A stretch of DNA of 64,000 nt. Source: Leuctra nigra. Its lineage: Eukaryota > Arthropoda > Insecta > Plecoptera > Leuctridae. Position 1 is the stretch's first letter; each line of letters begins with the position of its first letter. The stretch spans positions 13,237,705 through 13,301,704 of the forward strand of contig OW203769.1 in assembly GCA_934045905.1 (NCBI GenBank). Reading direction: 5' to 3'. Below, in pieces: positions 12,415 to 24,018 of this stretch. The notes beneath the pieces were generated by a model. It worked only from the letters and a program-made list of their open reading frames with translations. It had not been told where the DNA came from and did no database searches. Both the position numbers and the translations under genes were made by a program.

Positions 12415-12560
12415 ACAAAAATGTGTTGATTTATGACAACACAAAAGAGATGTGTTGATTACTACACAAAATTTGTGTTGATTTTTGCAAAATCAACACA
12501 CTATTTGTGTCGTCAGAAATCAAGACATTTTTGTGTTGAAATTAACACATTTTGTAGACG
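12415..12560. repeat. TGTGTTGAT degenerate repeat/foldback
   Basis: Repeated 'tgtgttgatt' and its complement 'aatcaacaca' within 140 bp, followed by the dispersed repeat shared with 5845-5975 at about 12618-12733. No gene is present. Confidence 0.55.
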
Positions 12561-13064
12561 ATTCCTTAGAGTGTATACTAAAGGATAATATCGTTTTACT
12601 CACAATCTATACCTCAGAGGTAGAAGGCCGGGAGTCCATTTCAATTACTCTTGAGGTGAAACCAGTTATTCTGTCTTCATAATCTCTTTTGTAACGGTGA
12701 CATGAGTCACTGTGTAAGAGAATACTTCAATATAACTGTATTTGTCGACATCAAATGGCATCTGAAAGTGTGCACCGAGAAAATGGACATCGGGCCTTGT
12801 ACCTCTGACAGTGACTAAGCTGTGGGTTGCGAAGAGACATCAGGTGGATGATACATGAGATTCCAGGAAGCGTTGGTTTGTTGACATTGTGATAGAGCAC
12901 GCGTACACGCCGGTATCTTCGTGTGATAACAGCTCATGAGTATTTGCTCTGGTGATGCATGCCAGATAAGCACAGCGTTATTGACCTGTAAATGTAGATG
13001 CATTCGATCCCTCATCTTAGGACCAAAACACAACACAAGTGTGGTTGTTCAGGTTGTAACTTGT

Positions 13065-13165
13065 CTGGGGTTCGATTCTCTGGGACTCGCATAGTCGAGA
13101 GGAAAATGATGGGGAGGTTCCCTACTAATATTCCGTGCCGCCTCATCCCCACCGCCCCACCGATT
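13065..13165 (+). mobile_element. Diverged SINE fragment
   Basis: B-box-like 'gggttcgattctc', then 'agtcgagaggaaaatgatgg' and 'aggttccctactaata' match the SINE head-body junction with many substitutions. Confidence 0.5.
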
Positions 13166-13240
13166 TTGCCGCTTGTTGCAGGCACTTTTTTGAATACGAT
13201 TGGAGACAAATAGGTTGGCGAAATGATTTGAAATTATAAT

Positions 13241-14790
13241 CATGATTAGATAAAAGACAAACTAAGGGCTATCACTTGGGACATTATTTATTTTTTGGTT
13301 TTTTTAATTAGGTAGTAATAATCCCCATAAAAAACACTCCGTGTAAAAATACCAGCCAAGTCTCTTGAACTAAAATAAATTGAAGAAATCTAAAAATTCA
13401 GCACTGAAAAGTAGTGATATCAAAAAATTGGCCAAGTCATAACTTTTCAAAAAATACTTGGCTCATCGTGCATATAAATAGTATAGAAGTAGGTCGGAAA
13501 TAAAATATACTCATCTATAGGTACATAATATGTTACATACATAATATATTATATTATAATATAACTATAATGCCCTAAAAAAACGATGCGCCAAGTTTTT
13601 TTTGAAAAGTTATGACTTGGCCAATTTTTTGATATCACTACTTTTCAGTGCTGAATTTTTAGTTTTCTTCAATTTATTTTAGTTCAAGAGACTTGGCTGG
13701 TATTTTTACACGGAGTGTTTTTTATGGGGATATCACTCCTTTTTTCAGTTTATTCTTACAACTTGTAACATTGTGGCACCAAAAACTTTGATTCCTTTAA
13801 AAAATACGCCTTTGTGATTTGGTTGCTAAGAAAAGTTGTGAAGTATGTATATGCTATAAATAATATGCTATGAAGTATAGCGATTGTTTCGTTCCAATCG
13901 GTCCAGCCGTTCTCGAGTTATGGCATTACTTCCGGTTTACAAAATGGCGGTTAACATCACTCCCATCTAAAATTTGAATCTATAAATTTTATGTAGCATA
14001 TTAATATGCTGAATATGCATATATTCTGAATATAGCTACTGAATATGTACTTATTGTTATTAGAGATGATTTTAGTCAGATTTGACATTTTTATGACGTC
14101 ATTTCCGGTTTCGGTAATAGTACATTTCTAATTCAACTATTGATATTTTATAAAGATGACCGTCCGAATCGTTTGGCGCTAGTTTCGTCCCGATCGGTTC
14201 ATCCGTTTTTTAGATATGACGTCATTTCCGTTTTCAAAATGGCGGTATAAAACCAGTTATAGCAAAAGGCACCTCAGACGCCAAAAGTGCACATGTGGTA
14301 AAAATTTCAGATCGATCGGTGAACCCGTTTAGGCTGTGGCCCTGTCAACAGGGTTTCAGCTGATATCATCATCTTCATCAGAATCAGAAAGCGGTGTAAT
14401 TTCACGGTTTTCACGGCCCTCTAGCTCGCAAACGGCATAAACTGTTGTTCCTAAATTTGGTATAGGGGGTGGGGTGGGCCATAGCTCGAAATTAAGATAT
14501 TTCGCAACAATGTGAGATTTTCGAATTTTAAGATCCAGTAGGCCGAAAATGCCATGCTGTTGCTTACAGTAAAATGTTTGGTCTGCTCCTCAGTTTATTA
14601 GGCAGTAACGGTATGTTGAGTGACTGTGAGTGTATAGTACGACTTGGCTGGGTGAAGCGACCGCTCCACTAGATTATTTGATTTTTGGAGAAAAATTGTC
14701 TCTTTCCTTGTCTCGCTAGGGGCCGTATGAAATTTAATTTTAAAAATGTGCCAAGTGATAACCTTAAGTTTGTCATTTATCTAATCATGA
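13241..14790. mobile_element. Large TIR element with an internal foldback
   Basis: The outer ends are inverted: 'gattagataaaagacaaact' followed by 'gctatcacttgg' at 13244-13280, against 'ccaagtgataacc' and 'gtcatttatctaatc' at 14751-14786. Inside, about 13328-13480 and 13580-13732 form long inverted arms ('acactccgtgtaaaaatacc', 'cagcactgaaaagtagtgat'). Then follows a region with 'acgtcatttccg' motifs (about 14095-14245) and a tail ending 'gaagcgaccgctccacta' (14655-14672). A larger copy in opposite orientation is at 57595-59956. No transposase is visible. Confidence 0.7.
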
Positions 14791-15265
14791 TTAAAATTTG
14801 TTTGGTGTCCAAATTTCAGAGTTTTGCGCGGTTTTGTTGAATCCTATTAACAAGGCATGAAGCAAAAATGAAAAAGTGGTACTAATATACAAGCAGACTG
14901 ATCATGTGAATATCCTGTCGTTGTTACACCCACTTATGAAACAGTATCTCCCTCATTTTGTATCAGCTTAAACGCTTCCATGTGCAACAAATGAAGTCTG
15001 CTCAATGAATATCTATCACTATCAACACATTGGCACCTGCGTATGGCGAGACAAGCGGTGACACAATTGTCTGAGTGATCGTCTGGACCACTGCGGAGAA
15101 GAGGTCAAGATGATCTACAGTCAGTCGCGCTGTGAGAACCATCCTCTCTCCATGTGCTGCCGGCAGCGGCCCAATGGGGCATGACAAAGACAGGACGATA
15201 TTGCGTCCGCAGTAAGAGTCATGCGAGGGGTTAAAATAACTCTGGGAATCTGATGTACGCTAGCC
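14791..15265. other. Intergenic; weak coding-like stretch on minus strand
   Basis: About 15002-15230 on the minus strand stays open for over 60 codons, with residues such as CPIGPLPAAHGERM and LTVDHLDLFSAVVQ and a stop at about 15002. Codon use looks more gene-like than the surroundings, but there is no ATG and I do not recognise a domain. It could be a remnant or isolated exon. Confidence 0.25.
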
Positions 15266-15269
15266 TGGA

Positions 15270-15600
15270 AATATTTGGGAATCGTTAGAAATCTTAAGAA
15301 ATCTTTCTAAATCTTAGATAATCTGTGGAAACCTTGAAGTTTCGGAAATCTTTAAAATCTTTAGAAAATTTTAAAAATCTATTGAACTCTTTAAAATATG
15401 TAGGAAATCATGGGAATCTCGTGAAATCTTGGGATCTTGTGAAATCTTGTAAAATCATCGGAAATCACAGGAAATCTTCACTTAAAAATCATTCGAAATC
15501 TTTAAAAATCCTCGAAAATCATTGAAATCTTTGAAAATCTTTTTAATCTGCAAAATCTTTGAAATCTGGAAAATCTTTGGAAATCTTGGAAATCCGAAAC
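15270..15600. repeat. Degenerate AAATCTT-type tandem repeat, second array
   Basis: Same unit structure as 10370-10720: repeated 'gaaatctt' spaced by a few variable bases. Confidence 0.75.
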
Positions 15601-15780
15601 CAGTTATTGGTTTGTTATTACTTATAGTTAAGTTTGTCAGCATGCATCGCCGACGAATCCCATCCGTCGAATCGTGGTGTCAATGATACTGCTCGGATGA
15701 TGCTCGGCGTGGCAGCGACCGTTGATTCGCGCGGCTATGAAAGCTGATACAATCGGGTCATCGCTTTCACTGCCACTTAG

Positions 15781-16551
15781 ACGCACGGCACGGCACGGCA
15801 CGGAGATGGCCGTGTGTGTGTGACGCGCTCAAGACACGACACGCTCGAGACACTACGCACGGTACGGCACGGAGATGGCCGTGTGTCGTGTCGTGACTCG
15901 TGTGACACGCTCGAGACACGACGCGCTCGAGACACGACGCGCTCGAGACACACGGCACGGCACGGAGATGGCCGTGTGTCGTGTGACGCGCTCGAGACAC
16001 GACGCGCTCAAGACACCTCGCGCTCGAGACACGACGCGCTCGAGACACGACGCGCTCGAGACACGACGCGCTCGAGACACGACGCGCTCGAGACACACGG
16101 CACGGCACGGAGATGGCCGTGTGTCGTGTGACGCGCTCGAGACACGACGCGCTCAAGACACCTCGCGCTCGAGACACTACGCGCTCGAGACACGACGCGC
16201 TCGAGACACTACGCGCTCGAGACACTACGCGCTCGAGACACGACACGCTCGAGACACGACACGCGGCACGGCACAGAGATGGCCGTGTGTCGTGTCGTGA
16301 CTCGTTTCACACGCTCGAGACACGACGCGCTCGAGACACGACACGCTCAAGACACGACACGCTCAAGTCACGACACGCGGCACGGCACAGAGATGGCCGT
16401 GTGTCGTGTCGTGACTCGTTTCACACGCTCGAGACACGACGCGCTCGAGACACGACACGCTCAAGACACGACACGCTCAAGTCACGACACGCGGCACGGC
16501 ACAGAGATGGCCGTGTGTCATGTGACACGCTCGAGACACGACACGCGGCGC
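15781..16551. repeat. GC-rich minisatellite with higher-order structure
   Basis: The basic 16-bp unit is 'gacacgacgcgctcga' with variants (cacgc, ctacgc, tcaaga). Blocks of it alternate with 'cacggcacggagatggccgt' followed by 'gtgtcgtgtgac', giving a higher-order repeat. The last two higher-order units (about 16261-16500) are almost identical. All three frames are open on both strands because the unit lacks stops, so the Arg/Asp/Thr-rich open frames are artefacts. Confidence 0.9.
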
Positions 16552-16984
16552 CATTGTAATCCACCGGTGGCGAATATTTTTCTGGCAGACTTCGTAAATG
16601 GGAGAAAAAATATTTTTATAAAATTCCAGTTTTAACATTTTCGAAGTGAAATAAATGGTTGATCCAACTAGATTATGTTTTCAAATGTCATTCACGTTAG
16701 TTCTGGGATAAAATTGGGGTCGTAAAAACCCTCTAGAGTAAAAATTTTCGATTTTTTAATTCAAAATAGAGCATTTCGTGTTAATATACACCCTTAATTT
16801 TACTGATGTAATAGCTGTCAGAACACAGTAAGTATCCTACACTTCTAAATCAGATTTCTATTTGTATAAATAAGTAAGTTGTTAGAGTTTTTGTCACAGT
16901 CAATTTACGTCCCATTTACGAAGTCTTTGCCAGAGAAATTCTTGCCTCCGGCGAGTGGTGCAATTAAACATGTCATGCACAGGG

Positions 16985-17280
16985 GTGCAATTAAACATGT
17001 CATGCACAGGGGTCGGCAACCCGCGGCTTCGGAACCGCATGCGGCTCGTGAATGGCTCTTTGTAATTTAATTAAATTAAGATCTGGAATGTAAAATTTCG
17101 TAAATTCGAAAAAACGACTTGCGGGGCAATAACTCGAGAAGCTTCGTCAAAAAATCAAAAAAAAAATAGTAATGCAATTTATTATTTTCAGTGTTTTATA
17201 TTTTATTGCCTCTATACAGCGGCTCCCATTATTATAATTTTTTTTTTTTTTGTAAATTGGCTTATTGATTGAAAACGGTT
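16985..17280 (+). mobile_element. hAT-like element fragment (CAGGGGTC end), copy 2
   Basis: 'caggggtcggcaacccgcgg' at 16979, 'cgtgaatggctctttgtaat' and 'gcggggcaataactcg' match the copies at 11010 and 44195. A 28-bp direct duplication, 'ggtgcaattaaacatgtcat' plus 'gcacaggg', lies immediately before it (about 16957-17012). A C run follows at 17318-17339. Confidence 0.65.
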
Positions 17281-17449
17281 GCCGACCTTAGGTCTAGCAG
17301 GTGTAACTTCAACGATTCCCCCCCCCCCCCCCCACCCCCCTCCCCGTCACTTAGTCTCTGATATCTATTGGAGAAACCACAACTTATTATTTCCTACGTG
17401 TGCAAATCTTCCTCGGTTATTAAAATCTCTTTATTTTTCACATTTTGTA

Positions 17450-17700
17450 ATAAGTGGAGCGGTCGCTCCACTCAGCCAAGTCGTACAGTGCCGCAGTGCT
17501 CACACTCTCCCACAACATACCGTTAAAATACCTAACTCAAACATAAAAAGGCTGACGAGCTTTTACTGTAAGCAACAACATGTCATTTTCGTGTAAAATC
17601 TCACATTGTTGCGAAATATCTTAATTTCGAGCTGTGGCCCACACCCCCACATTTATTAAATTCAGGAACAATAGGTTGTGCCGTTTTCGAACTATGATCA
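17450..17700. repeat. Fragment of the 57.6 kb TIR element family
   Basis: 'gtggagcggtcgctccact', 'cagccaagtcgtac', 'cttttactgtaagcaacaac' and 'cacattgttgcgaaatatct' match 57597-57790 in the same orientation and 14440-14672 in inverse orientation. Confidence 0.75.
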
Positions 17701-18292
17701 ATCATATTTTCCTTTCACAAACGCATTTTTAGAAGAAAAAAAAATAATGTCTAACCGCCTTCGCGGTGTAAATTTTGTGTACTGACAGTTCATCTAATAT
17801 TTATCACATCGATGTATACGAGACCTTATTGTATCATACTTTACTAACATCTCTGATTTTCTCCAACTCGCAAAGTTCACCGTTGTTTATAAGGACTTAG
17901 TTTTGAATGTGAAATGGAATGTTTCTGCCACTGCCTTCTTCGCGGTTTTCCCATGCAAGTCACCGCCTTCTGGTCGACAGTCAAGAGCAAGGGATAACCC
18001 AGGCGGCCGTGACTTGTTGTCAACAAGGCGCGAGATGATTTGGCGGAATCGTGGACCAGAGAAATAGCCGTGACATTATAATATTATGTATCTAGAGCGC
18101 CCCACGCCCTTACAGATGTGGGGGCATTGTTCTGGACCTTCGTTGTAGGCGAAATAGAATCTGAATTGACAGTATTTAGAGTCGGCAGTACTAAAAGGTT
18201 TGGGGTAATATTGCCTAAATATCGGTATAGCTTTCGAACGATTCAAGCTATGAAATAAGAGATAAATAATTAACTTCTAGCTAATCAACTTA
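17701..18292. other. Intergenic, no supported feature
   Basis: I see no gene. A GC-richer stretch at 17930-18120 has no open frame that looks coding. Confidence 0.4.
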
Positions 18293-18450
18293 TTGAGCGA
18301 GCGACTCCTTTTGGCTCGGACATCTGTTTTTTTTTTCTGTTACGGAGGCTACAGGTCGCAGTTTTTCTTCGATCGAGCTGAAATATTTCACACTTGTACA
18401 AACCATTTCTGGGCGTTGCAGAACATAATTGTTTTTGAAATCCGTTGATT
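18293..18450 (-). repeat. 'GCGAG' family end fragment
   Basis: 'ttgagcgagcgactcctttt', 'ggctcggacatctg' and 'tttttcttcgatcgagctga' match the end of the copy at 7630. The rest of the unit is missing. Confidence 0.65.
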
Positions 18451-18968
18451 GGCCATCTGATTCCAACTTTTCAAATCGTAATTCTGCAGTTCAATAGTTT
18501 TATTTTATCTCTGCGTGATATTCATATTCTCAATTGTAAATTGTGTGATTGTGCAGTAGTTAGTCCTGGCATAATGCATTCTTTTGCTATTTTTTTCAAT
18601 TGTGTTAATCGTTGCTTATCAATATGCCGCCGACACTTTCCCTTCATTCAATATTTCTAATCGACAGTTGCAAAAACTTGTGCGGAATCCATGCACCTTT
18701 GTTAAGAAGACCGCAACGCATTATCTTACTAAAAGAATTGACATGCCTTCAATCATGTGTGTCTTTCGTTACGTTTTGATAAAAATAGAAAAAACGAGTC
18801 AAACAATGTAATGACAATTATCGAAAATTCAAGCGGTCTTTATATCTACTGCACTCTTCATTCTTTACTTTCTCGATTTTTTTGTTGCACACTTTTGGAA
18901 TCGAGTAATCAAGCTCGTTGTCATTTGACTGAATGTCAACGCAAATACAGTTGCATTGAAGTATTCTC

Positions 18969-19010
18969 TTTGTTCATCCAATCATATTACAATATATGAT
19001 TGGATGAACA
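18969..19010. repeat. Perfect 18-bp palindromic hairpin
   Basis: 'tgttcatccaatcatatt' is followed within a few bases by 'atatgattggatgaaca'. The gap upstream (18451-18968) shows no gene. Confidence 0.7.
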
Positions 19011-19148
19011 CAGAATTATACTGGTCTTTAAGCTCAGTTCAAATGAATCATTAAAATGGATTTCCGTCCTTCTACCTCTGCGTACAGCATTGAGCATTTA
19101 ATGGAGCCTTTTCGTGTAGAGCCTTTCCCCATCGTTCGTAAAAGTACG

Positions 19149-19229
19149 GTCGGTGACAGGCAAAGATGAACCCGCGATAGCATTGGCCCAATGCTAAACA
19201 AAGTTCATCTTTGCCTGTCACCGACCATA
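19149..19229. repeat. Near-perfect hairpin element
   Basis: 'ggtcggtgacaggcaaagat' and 'atctttgcctgtcaccgacc' form a near-perfect stem of about 25 bp. It is the second copy of the family seen at 4303-4393. Confidence 0.8.
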
Positions 19230-19324
19230 CCTTTGGTCAGAATAATTGACAGTTAACTACTAATTAGTTGTGTGGAGCTCGAATTACCATCAATATTTGA
19301 ATAAGGAAATAATTTTTAGAACGG

Positions 19325-19599
19325 AACAGGTATGGCTGAGTGGTTAACGCTCTGAACTTGTATTCCGGAGGCCCGGGTTCGAGTCCCGCGGCCGTCCTTC
19401 CTGACTGGGTTTTTTTTCGTGGTATTCCCTCAGTCGACAGGCAAATGCTGGGAAGGTACCCTACTAATAGGCCACGACCGCCTCCTTCCACCTTCCATCC
19501 TTATCTTCACTATCATCTCCCAATCATCCTCATAATCATTCATCCGTCGCCATTAGCCTCGCTACAGAACAGTGCGACGTTAAACACCAGACAAAAAAA
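19325..19599 (+). mobile_element. tRNA-derived SINE, full-length copy
   Basis: A box 'tggctgagtggttaacgc' at about 19333, B box 'gggttcgagtccc' at about 19374, complete body and a tail 'ccagacaaaaaaat'. It is the best preserved of the SINE copies in the window. Confidence 0.85.
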
Positions 19600-20112
19600 T
19601 TAGGTCTTGTGAGGTGGTTGGTTCTCCTTATAATCAAACCCTCCAACCCCCTTAGAAATCTGCATTTAAAGTTCGTTCACGTTTAGAATATCAATGCCGT
19701 GTTGATACTATTGTAGTCAAATGAACAATTGTATTCCTACACATGTAAATAGCAATATAATAATCCAAAAATATGTATTTACGACTGTAGATAAAAATAA
19801 ATAAATTTTATTGAATTTTTCTAATATTTTCTACTATTAAAAATGGTGTATTTTACTTAATTTATGCCATTTCAATAATACAAAGAAGAAAGTGCAGTGT
19901 TCATGCGAACGACCAACGAACGACGTGATCGACTAAGGCCGGGTAGGACCAACTCTGGATTAAGTTAACTATCGATGGTTAACCAATGAAAAAAGTTGGC
20001 GCGAATTCCATAGCCAATAAGATTCACTAATTTCCACTAACCATCTTAAACGTCAGAAATATTCTTAACGTGAACGAACTTTTCGTCTGGTTTCATCTGG
20101 ATAATAAGTCTG

Positions 20113-20490
20113 TACAACCATCCCTGCAGTGGCCTCTAACAACAGCGACAAACCGACGAACCACCTGTTGTTTGGAACGTTCGATTGTTTTGAATGCGCC
20201 ACGGTTCCGCGCCACTTGGTGACCTCACGGATGCGGGCTCATCTCATTACCCGGCACGTAACCGTGATAATTACGTGTCTGCCGTCACGTCTATTGTGCT
20301 ACACTTTTACCACCAGGGTGTGTCAGGTGTTCAGGTTCTGTCATCGTGCACTGGGGTTTTACACGATCGCGCAATCGGGAGAAAGTCATCGATATACAGG
20401 ATGGATTCACTAACGAAAATGAGATTCTTGTTGAGAAGAATGGAATTATTGAAACCGGAGTCCAGTGCTGTAACACCTGAGCAAGGTCGT
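20113..20490 (+). pseudogene. Possible decayed exon(s), product unknown
   Basis: This 380-bp patch is more GC-rich than its surroundings and reads as protein-like pieces in different frames. SNNSDKPTNHLLFGTFDCFE covers about 20132-20191. YVSAVTSIVLHFYHQGVSG covers about 20272-20328. After a 'gatatacag' acceptor-like site comes DGFTNENEILVEKNGIIETG, followed by VQCCNT and a stop near 20481. The frame changes between pieces, so either there are unseen short introns or the gene is dead. I do not recognise the family. Confidence 0.25.
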
Positions 20491-20984
20491 GGCTGATTTT
20501 TCCAATGCCAATGCGAAATGTTTCAAACCATATTTAAAACTTCCAAATACAGTTTTAGAGACGTTACGAATTACTATTTTTTGTTAATATTTATAGATTG
20601 TTTATAAAATAGGTACATCATTCAGATTAATACTACAATAGGCACATACAATACACATACTATAGGCTTTAAAAGAACACACATTGTTTTGATTTTTAAT
20701 GTCTAAAGGCAACCTGTCGCTGTCATTAATTTTGCTACCAGTGTTGAATAATGTCTTTAAAAAATCAATCGAATCGAACGTCTTTCGAAACGTTCCAAAT
20801 ATCAAGAAAAAAAATCATTGGAATCGGCCTTTTTATAAATTAAAACCCGATAACCGAAAATAATAATAGTGTAGCATATTTTACATGTCTGTACGTACTT
20901 AACTTTCACACGTTTTACACCGAAGTATGTTCATACTTTAGTGTTTCATGTATTTTTGTTCTTGTGAATCAATCTATATGTCTT

Positions 20985-21152
20985 ATGGCCAGTCTTTCAA
21001 TACCTTGCTTACTTTTAAACAGTCGATTAGGATTATTTTGCCATCTGATGGCAACAACCAATGACAATCCTGGTTTAGCAGGCCATTGAAAAACCGGCCC
21101 TTCGTCGTATAAATTATCACCTTATTTTCAAATTTCATGAACCAATTGTCCT
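20985..21152. repeat. 'Fold' MITE family (cagtttttcaat) copy
   Basis: 'ggccagtctttcaatacctt', 'aaacagtcgattaggattat' and 'ggcaacaaccaatgacaatc' match copies at 22925-23365, 24365-24510, 45380-45600 and 49845-50215, a low-copy dispersed repeat. Confidence 0.6.
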
Positions 21153-21153
21153 T

Positions 21154-21541
21154 AAGAGGGCCGAGTAGTAAGCGTGGCCTTGAAGAGTTTTTTAATCGAT
21201 TTTTATCAATATCTTTTACCAATGTAATTGATAACAAATTAGGGCTTTGTACGAGTATTTAGAACAGTTCAATGAAAATGATTTCATAGTTTGGAATAAG
21301 TTATTAGTTTTATTTTGTCCAACAGATGTTTAGTGCCATAATTTTACTCATTTTCGGGCACTAAACGTCTGTAGGACAGAGTAAATCTAATAAACCATTA
21401 CAAACTATGGAATTATTTTCATTGAACAGTTCTGAAGACGCGTACAAAGCCTTATTTAGTTAACAATTACATCGGTAAAAGATATGATAAAAATCGATTA
21501 AAAAACTCTTGAAGGTCAAACTCACTACCCAGCCGTCTTAA
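21154..21541. mobile_element. Foldback element, copy 1
   Basis: The two halves are inverted copies about a centre near 21345: 'gaagagttttttaatcgatt', 'cagttcaatgaaaatgattt' on the left and their complements on the right ('attttcattgaacagttct', 'aatcgattaaaaaactcttg'). A second copy in inverse orientation is at 53604-53998. No coding capacity. Confidence 0.85.
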
Positions 21542-22924
21542 TTTCATTAAAATAGTTTTAGCAGCCCTCATGTGCAGACGTATTGTCGTTGATGATGCCT
21601 CTATTCTCTATCAAGCGCAGAATTTACGTAATCAATAGCGATCTCGCAAGCACGGGAGAAAGTGTAGGCCAATCGGAACGATGTGAGGCTGATCATTGGT
21701 GACATCGACACCGATTATTCGACGGTGTATTTATAGAAGCGCCGGCCGGAACACGAGATTGAGGTCACTAGTGACTCTCATTTGTTTTGTTTCACATTGT
21801 TGACTGTCATTTGTCTCGCATTGTTGATGATGATTGACAGTTTGCGTGCGCACAGATATGGCATTGTTTGTTTTGACGTTTTTGTTCATGAATTGTCTTC
21901 AATTTGGATGTGAAGTATGAAGGTTGCTCGAATTGTTTTTTACGAATTGTCTTACCTTGAGTGAAGGGAAGTTGTAATCTACAAATCTACATAAAAGGCT
22001 CCATACCATTCATTTTGTATAGTACCTTTGTACAGATTTTAAGTGAAAGCTCTATAATTCAGAAATACCATAATAAATGGAGCTCTTTGATGTGGATTTC
22101 ATGCTCTGACTGCTCAACACCGATGATATTTTAGACTCCGTAATGACTTTCTCTAATTAGCGACAAACAATTAATTGTATGCTTCTTTGTAAAATTATTG
22201 TTATATCAAAATAAAACTATTAAAAATAGAACATAATTAAGTATTTTTTAACGAATGCAGAATGATGATGATACTAAGTTCTAAATTATGTCAGTCACCA
22301 ACAACAATCATTCCAAATACACGCACTTTCAGCAGATTTTTGCGTGAAATGGATGTGATGGACCGGTCAAATAGTTTTATGGGGAAAAAATATATTCTAT
22401 AAATTAAAAAAAATTACATGATTTATGACATTCGCATAATTGACTGAATACCCCTTAAGGAAGAGTCCTTCTGTCTTAGCATAATCTAATTGAAACTGAT
22501 TTAGTCCATGAAATTAGTAACTTATTAAACAGTTTGGTGAAACATCTGGCATGAACTTGTAACTATTTGATTTTACAATGGAACTTCCCCCGCGGTCGCA
22601 GCCACCTGACAGAATACCTGACCTTCAGATATCATCGACTGTCAAAGTCGCTTGCCAATGAAGATAATCGGTGTCGTCAGATCGTCCGCACGACTTGCGA
22701 GTGAACAAACAATGGTCAGGACTCATAAACTCTATGATCTCGCGATAACCGTGCTCTTGAGTAATCGCTGCATCACCTGGGAATACTTGCTGTGATGCAA
22801 CATGTTCAAGGAGATGTCAGCTTGATCGGAATGTGTCTGGAGGGATGGGATAATCCGCAGTATATGATCGTTTTCACGTATTTTACTTCTGTCTTTGAAG
22901 AGAGATGGATATTATGGTTTATGG
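21542..22924. other. Intergenic, no supported feature
   Basis: AT-rich DNA with a few GC-richer patches (21600-21780, 22580-22720). None holds a splice-bounded open frame that I can defend. Confidence 0.45.
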
Positions 22925-23365
22925 CGCTCAACAGCGAGGTTACCATAAGTTAGCATTAACAATGGTCAGTAACTGACCTAACAATAGGCATTGACAACTG
23001 TTGTCAGTCATTTTTTTGCATCTGGCCCATATTTATATTTTATGTTAAACGTTAACCAACAACCAATGCCATTCATAGATTGAATGACATTAGAAATTAA
23101 CATACCATTTAACAATTTCTTAGTAGTATTCCAGAAATATTCTTATAGGGTCAGTTTTTCAATATTCTGCTAAATTTTGAACAGTTGATTAGGACAATAT
23201 TGCCATGACAAAAACCAATAAAATTCCTTAATCGACCGTTTAAACTTAATTGCTGGTTAACTTCATGGTATTGTCATGGCAACAACCAATGACATTCCTA
23301 GAATGACTGTTAACTTAGGTACTGGTTTTAGCAAATTATTGAAAAACTGACCCTTAGCCTCAAAG
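22925..23365. repeat. 'cagtttttcaat' MITE family, two copies
   Basis: A partial copy precedes a fuller one at about 23145-23355, whose ends are 'agggtcagtttttcaatat' and 'attgaaaaactgaccct' (inverted). The inner block is 'tggcaacaaccaatgacatt'. The remaining DNA to 24,000 shows no gene. Confidence 0.65.
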
Positions 23366-24018
23366 GGCCAGTTTTTCAATGCATTGCCATGTCAGTGGTT
23401 ATTGTCTATTGAATACAGTCCTATAATTAACTGTTCAGAATTGAGCAGAGTATGCATCTTCCAGGCTCATTGAGCCTATGGTACTTGGCCTATTTGCTAC
23501 AGCCGTGTGCTAGATCAGTACTACCATGTAATACCTGGGGGTTAGGCAGTTGTTGCTACATGCATGTAATGCGGGTGGTATAAGGATAGATGTGTTTGTA
23601 CGCACGTAGACACCGACCAATCACATCGTTTGAAAGAGAGATGAACTGATGATCCCATTTTGTAATCTGTTATTGAATACTAATAGCTTACAACAATAAA
23701 GGACATTATTTTAGGTTTAGGTTAGTCTTGGTTTAGGGTGGCAATAGCATACTTAAATAAATTTGATAATGTAAGGTGGTTTTCAGTTTACAAAGTAAAA
23801 CAAACTGAACGAAAATTAAATAAACTTGTCCCGATAATAGCTCCCTAGAAATCGTTGTCGAAATCAAAGAATTCACATATTTTACTGGAAGATTTGCTAA
23901 AAATATTATCGAATGCTATGTTATATTGAGTTTTTTTTGTACCTCACTGCAGTTGCATAATATAATGCTATACCCAGTGGTTGGTTCAATTATTTCAAAC
24001 CATTTTTCTCTCCCCAGG

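Noticed and set aside
15767..16635. Long Arg/Asp/Thr- and Ser/Arg-rich open frames on both strands
   Set aside because: They follow a stop-free 16-bp minisatellite and exist in all frames; no start, splice or codon signal supports a protein.
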